DNA from: Chlamydiota bacterium
Lineage (GTDB): Bacteria; Chlamydiota; Chlamydiia; Chlamydiales; Rhabdochlamydiaceae
Direction of reading: 5' to 3'
DNA: 7,668 bases
NCBI GenBank assembly: GCA_013041585.1
Contig: JABEVM010000150.1
Location: 1 to 7,668, forward strand
Part shown: piece after piece, positions 5,363-7,668 of the stretch
Position numbering within the stretch: position 1 is the stretch's first letter
How the letters are laid out: every line of letters begins with the position of its first letter
Notes under the pieces: model-generated
Seen by the model: only the letters and a program-made list of their open reading frames with translations
What the model was told of the DNA's origin: nothing
Databases searched by the model: none
Translations under genes and position numbers: made by a program

Positions 5363-5878
5363 CTATAGCTGGTGGATTACACTTGTTACAACACCCCAGA
5401 TATAAAGCTCTATTCCTTCTGTGATTTCAATTGGAGGATAGGCATCGTTTTCAGCTACAAGCTGCACTTTTTTACCCTCTTTAAAAAGGCGTTTAACAGT
5501 TAGTTCTCCGTTCACTGCTGCGATCACAATTTTTCCATGAACAGCAGGAAGGCTTCGATCTACTACCAAGATATCATTTGGATGGATGCCTACTTTACTC
5601 ATAGAGAGTCCAGATACTCTCACAAAAAAAGTAGCGGTGGGATTTTTAATGAGAAGCTCATTGAGATCAAGAGCTCTTTCCATGTCGCTATCAGCTGGAG
5701 ATGGGAAGCCTGCTGCAACGCAGCTTTGATAAAGTGGTATGCGGTAGAATCCAGCTTTGACTACCTTCATCACATCCTCTACTTGACTTATGGGAACTCG
5801 AATTGCTTGGGTAGGTTCACCAAATTGTCCACTCCCTTTTGGTCTTCCCGATCCTGTTCTTTGCCCACCTCGCGACAT
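5363..5878 (-). CDS. umuD: UmuD-like self-cleaving polymerase V subunit with basic N-terminal extension
   Basis: UmuD is a LexA-fold serine peptidase (S24). RecA-filament-stimulated self-cleavage makes UmuD', the active partner of UmuC. In this 171-residue version the cleavage site is Ala56-Gly57 in VAAGFPSPAD, the nucleophile is Ser92 in SGLSMS, and the general base is Lys129 in ELTVKRL. The spacings (35 and 37 residues) equal those of E. coli UmuD (Gly25-Ser60-Lys97). About 32 residues precede the part that aligns with E. coli UmuD: RGGQRTGSGRPKGSG, a Gly/Arg/Lys-rich segment with an AT-hook-like GRPKG, then EPTQAIRVP. The start at 5878 is chosen because AAGGAG (5885-5890) lies 6 nt upstream; an earlier ATG at 5941 lacks this and would add a non-homologous leader. 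It lies 8 nt upstream of umuC. Confidence 0.93.
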   Translation of the reverse strand: MSRGGQRTGSGRPKGSGQFGEPTQAIRVPISQVEDVMKVVKAGFYRIPLYQSCVAAGFPSPADSDMERALDLNELLIKNPTATFFVRVSGLSMSKVGIHPNDILVVDRSLPAVHGKIVIAAVNGELTVKRLFKEGKKVQLVAENDAYPPIEITEGIELYIWGVVTSVIHQL

Positions 5879-5904
5879 ACTTTTCTCCTTATCTCTTTTT
5901 GATA

Positions 5905-5933
5905 ACTGTACAAAAATCAAATGATAAGAGCAA
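5905..5933 (-). promoter_or_regulatory. Predicted sigma70-type promoter for umuDC
   Basis: On the minus strand TTGCTC (5933-5928) is followed after 17 nt by TACAGT (5910-5905). Transcription would start close to 5898, leaving a short leader that contains the AAGGAG ribosome binding site. CTGT, one half of an E. coli LexA box, overlaps the -10 box on the plus strand, but the partner ACAG half-site at N8 is missing, so no LexA operator can be claimed. Confidence 0.38.
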
Positions 5934-5982
5934 GAAATCATACCTCTCTGCTAAAAAACTACTTTCCTAAATTCGAATCTTC

Positions 5983-6005
5983 TATAAAATCAAAAGCAAT
6001 ATAAC
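5983..6005 (+). promoter_or_regulatory. Possible -10 boxes upstream of the phosphodiester glycosidase gene
   Basis: TATAAA (5983-5988) and TATAAC (6000-6005) are -10-like sequences 40 and 23 nt before the ATG at 6028. Neither has a good -35 box at the usual distance. The 149-bp divergent gap to umuD must hold this gene's promoter if it is not read through from further upstream. Confidence 0.25.
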
Positions 6006-6027
6006 AGCACGTAAAGCGGTCCTTCGT

Positions 6028-7164
6028 ATGAAAAAACATTTTTCTTTTTTTAGTCTTCTTTTAGTTCTTATCTCTCTTTCTCTACATGCAGAAGAATCTT
6101 TCTTAAGCGATGGGCTCATCTACGAACATATTGTAACGGAAGTACCGCAATCGATTCATATCCTTCGCGTAGATCCAACAAAACTTACCATCATCCCTGC
6201 TAGAGCTTTAGATGACACGCTTGGTAGAGAATCTGTTTCTTCATTATGTACTAGACATGGAGCAGTAGCTGGAATCAACGCCGGATTTTTTGAAATCGGC
6301 GGGACTTTTGATGGCCTTCCAAGCGGGATTTTGAAAATTCAAAATGAGTGGTATTTTCTCCCTACGAAACCAAGAGCTGCTCTAGGCTGGAAAAACGAAA
6401 ACCAAACTGTACTAATAGACAGGCTATTAGCCCAGTGCTCACTAACAGTCGGAGGAAAAACAATCTCTATCGATGGGCTTAACCGCCCAAGAAAGCCAGG
6501 AGAAAAGATCCTTTACTCCTCTTGCTTTCATAGAACCTCTCTTACAAGTCCAGAAGGTGTAGAAGTTGCGATTCAAAATAATAAAGTTCAGCAAATCGCA
6601 AACCAAAAAGGAAGCACGCTTCTTCCTGAAAACGGATGGGTGCTCTCTTTAGCAAATCCTATTGATCCAGCCATTTCTTCTCTTTTCTCCATAGATTCTC
6701 CTGTTTCTATTTCTCTCACACCTCTGCCACAAGGATCCCCTTCTTATACAACTTCTGCGGATTGGGCCGTAATGGACCATATCGTAGGAGGCACCCCTGT
6801 TTTAGTGCAAAACGGGAAAGTCATCACGGATTTCTCCTCAGAAAAAACAAGAACCGTTTTTCTTACCGACCGTTATGCTAGGACAGCCGTTGGGATTTTA
6901 AAAAACAAGCAATGGATCTTTGTTGTAGTGGATGGCAGACAGCCAGATCTTTCAGTTGGTATGACCATGAATGAGCTTGCAGAGTTTATGGTAAACTTAG
7001 GATGTGTTGAGGCCATGAACTTCGATGGAGGAGGATCCTCTACTATGGTGATTAATCAAAAGATCATCAATGAACCCTATGGAGACGAGGATGAAGATGA
7101 GGGAAAAAAAAGTGTAAGAAGAGTTTCGGATGCTATCTTGATCTTAGAAAAGAAATTCCCTTAA
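6028..7164 (+). CDS. Exported phosphodiester glycosidase domain protein (NAGPA-like)
   Basis: The 378-residue protein has a signal peptide (MKKH, hydrophobic core 5-19, cut near LHA-EE at 21) followed by the phosphodiester glycosidase domain. This domain is named for the human uncovering enzyme that removes GlcNAc from a phosphodiester. Family motifs are AVAGINAGFFEIGGTFDG (79-96), VVDGRQPDLSVGMTMNELA (300-318) and MNFDGGGSSTMV (330-341). In bacteria these proteins are mostly linked to cell-surface polysaccharides, with few tested substrates. An acidic run, DEDEDE (353-358), sits where family members usually have a short Gly/Arg/Pro-rich loop before the final V-S-x-A strand (here VSDAILIL). 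No strong Shine-Dalgarno precedes the ATG. It is divergent from umuD and convergent with the pentapeptide gene (7-nt gap). The domain call is firm; the substrate is unknown. Confidence 0.88.
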   Translation: MKKHFSFFSLLLVLISLSLHAEESFLSDGLIYEHIVTEVPQSIHILRVDPTKLTIIPARALDDTLGRESVSSLCTRHGAVAGINAGFFEIGGTFDGLPSGILKIQNEWYFLPTKPRAALGWKNENQTVLIDRLLAQCSLTVGGKTISIDGLNRPRKPGEKILYSSCFHRTSLTSPEGVEVAIQNNKVQQIANQKGSTLLPENGWVLSLANPIDPAISSLFSIDSPVSISLTPLPQGSPSYTTSADWAVMDHIVGGTPVLVQNGKVITDFSSEKTRTVFLTDRYARTAVGILKNKQWIFVVVDGRQPDLSVGMTMNELAEFMVNLGCVEAMNFDGGGSSTMVINQKIINEPYGDEDEDEGKKSVRRVSDAILILEKKFP

Positions 7165-7171
7165 ACTTTTC

Positions 7172-7668
7172 TCAATCGATCACAATATCAAAATACTGCA
7201 GTAGCGATAAAACCTCAGGCTGAGAAAATTTAGCCTTACCTATTTTATTCGTCATAGGATTGATCGAATAGTTGATTGCTCCTTGAAAATTCGCCTTACT
7301 AAGGTCCGCATTATGAAAAGCGCTACCGCGTAAATCTGATCCCTTAAAATCTGCTTTAGACAGGTTGCAGCTTGAGAAATGCGTATCTCTGATCACACAA
7401 TCGTGAAATAGAGTCTGTTTCAGATCTAAATCCGAAAAATTACAGGTATCTAGTAAGCAGGAAGTAAATTTGATCTGCAAAAACATGTGATCACATTTCC
7501 CAAAATTTACACCGACTAGTTTACAGTTTAGGAATTCTACTTCTTGAAGCCTTGCCCCGTCAAATTTCATAAGACTTAAGTTGCATTTCTGCAGTTTACA
7601 ATCTAAAAATTTACTATTTTTAAAAAGGCTTTCTGAAAAGTCGCACCCATCAAAAATGCAATAAGAAA
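7172..7668 (-). CDS. Pentapeptide-repeat protein, cysteine-rich, partial (N-terminus beyond right edge)
   Basis: The reading frame is open from the stop at 7172 to the right edge. The Met codon at 7570 is internal: upstream codons continue the same repeat pattern (for example CIFDGCDFSESLF and FLDCKLQKCNLSL), so the gene starts outside the window. Repeats follow A(D/N)LxF-type periodicity, forming a right-handed quadrilateral beta-helix. The visible N-terminal two-thirds uses Cys heavily at an inward-type position (FLNCKL, FTSCLL, FHDCVI, FSSCNL). The last repeats are more typical (SKADFKGSDLRGSAF, ADLSKANF). The C-terminus, INPMTNKIGKAKFSQPEV and on, resembles the terminal cap of Qnr/MfpA-like and related pentapeptide proteins. 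Function could be gyrase protection or unrelated scaffolding; no choice is possible from this fragment. Confidence 0.88.
   Translation of the reverse strand, partial: SYCIFDGCDFSESLFKNSKFLDCKLQKCNLSLMKFDGARLQEVEFLNCKLVGVNFGKCDHMFLQIKFTSCLLDTCNFSDLDLKQTLFHDCVIRDTHFSSCNLSKADFKGSDLRGSAFHNADLSKANFQGAINYSINPMTNKIGKAKFSQPEVLSLLQYFDIVID

Noticed and set aside
5537..5902. Plus-strand open frame of 121 codons opposite umuD
   Set aside because: It is antisense to a conserved S24 peptidase gene and has no motif or ribosome binding site of note.
5898..5925. E. coli-type LexA box at the umuDC promoter
   Set aside because: Only the CTGT half is present; the ACAG half at the required distance is absent.
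5879..5941. Longer umuD start at 5941 adding 21 residues
   Set aside because: The extra residues have no family likeness and no ribosome binding site, whereas the ATG at 5878 has AAGGAG at ideal spacing. The predicted promoter also lies inside the extension.
7568..7570. ATG at 7568-7570 as the start of the pentapeptide gene
   Set aside because: The frame stays open to the right edge and the upstream codons encode more of the same repeat, so this Met is internal.
1..7668. CRISPR array, tRNA/rRNA genes, insertion sequence or attachment site
   Set aside because: I saw no spaced direct repeats, cloverleaf-like sequence, transposase motifs or terminal inverted repeats.

Overview
The window comes from a low-GC (about 40% by eye) Gram-negative bacterium. 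The evidence is a TolC-type outer-membrane channel and several Sec-type signal peptides. The gene mix and the short, tightly packed operons would fit an environmental member of the Chlamydiota, but that placement is an impression and nothing in the sequence proves it. All complete genes read as intact; I see no insertion sequence, tRNA, rRNA or CRISPR array, and no stretch over 300 bases lacks a gene.

Layout, left to right. (1) A divergent pair of exported methionine sulfoxide reductases: msrA (minus strand, cut by the left edge) and msrB (plus strand). Between them lie two back-to-back promoter-like sequences that share one palindromic -10 box. (2) A plus-strand pair, a TolC-family outer-membrane efflux protein followed 5 nt later by a family-5 (UDGb) uracil-DNA glycosylase. 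The tolC ribosome binding site and the first base of its start codon lie in the 3' arm of a perfect 9-bp hairpin. (3) A convergent minus-strand pair, a TylF-like SAM-dependent methyltransferase with a hydrophobic N-terminus and, 1 nt downstream, a small GGQ-containing release-factor-like protein. The last stop codon overlaps the stop of the glycosylase gene. (4) A minus-strand umuD-umuC operon encoding DNA polymerase V, separated from the methyltransferase by a long hairpin with U-tracts on both strands. (5) A plus-strand exported phosphodiester glycosidase (NAGPA-like) gene. (6) A minus-strand, cysteine-rich pentapeptide-repeat gene that runs off the right edge.

Taken together, much of the window deals with damage: methionine oxidation outside the cytoplasm (MsrA/MsrB), deaminated bases (uracil-DNA glycosylase), lesion bypass (UmuDC) and probably stalled ribosomes (GGQ protein). 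Whether these form a coordinated stress region or are simply neighbours cannot be decided from sequence. I found no clearly new system. The points most worth checking are the tolC start-site hairpin, the shared -10 box of msrA/msrB, the leader-bearing methyltransferase coupled to a ribosome-rescue-like gene, and the basic N-terminal extension of UmuD.
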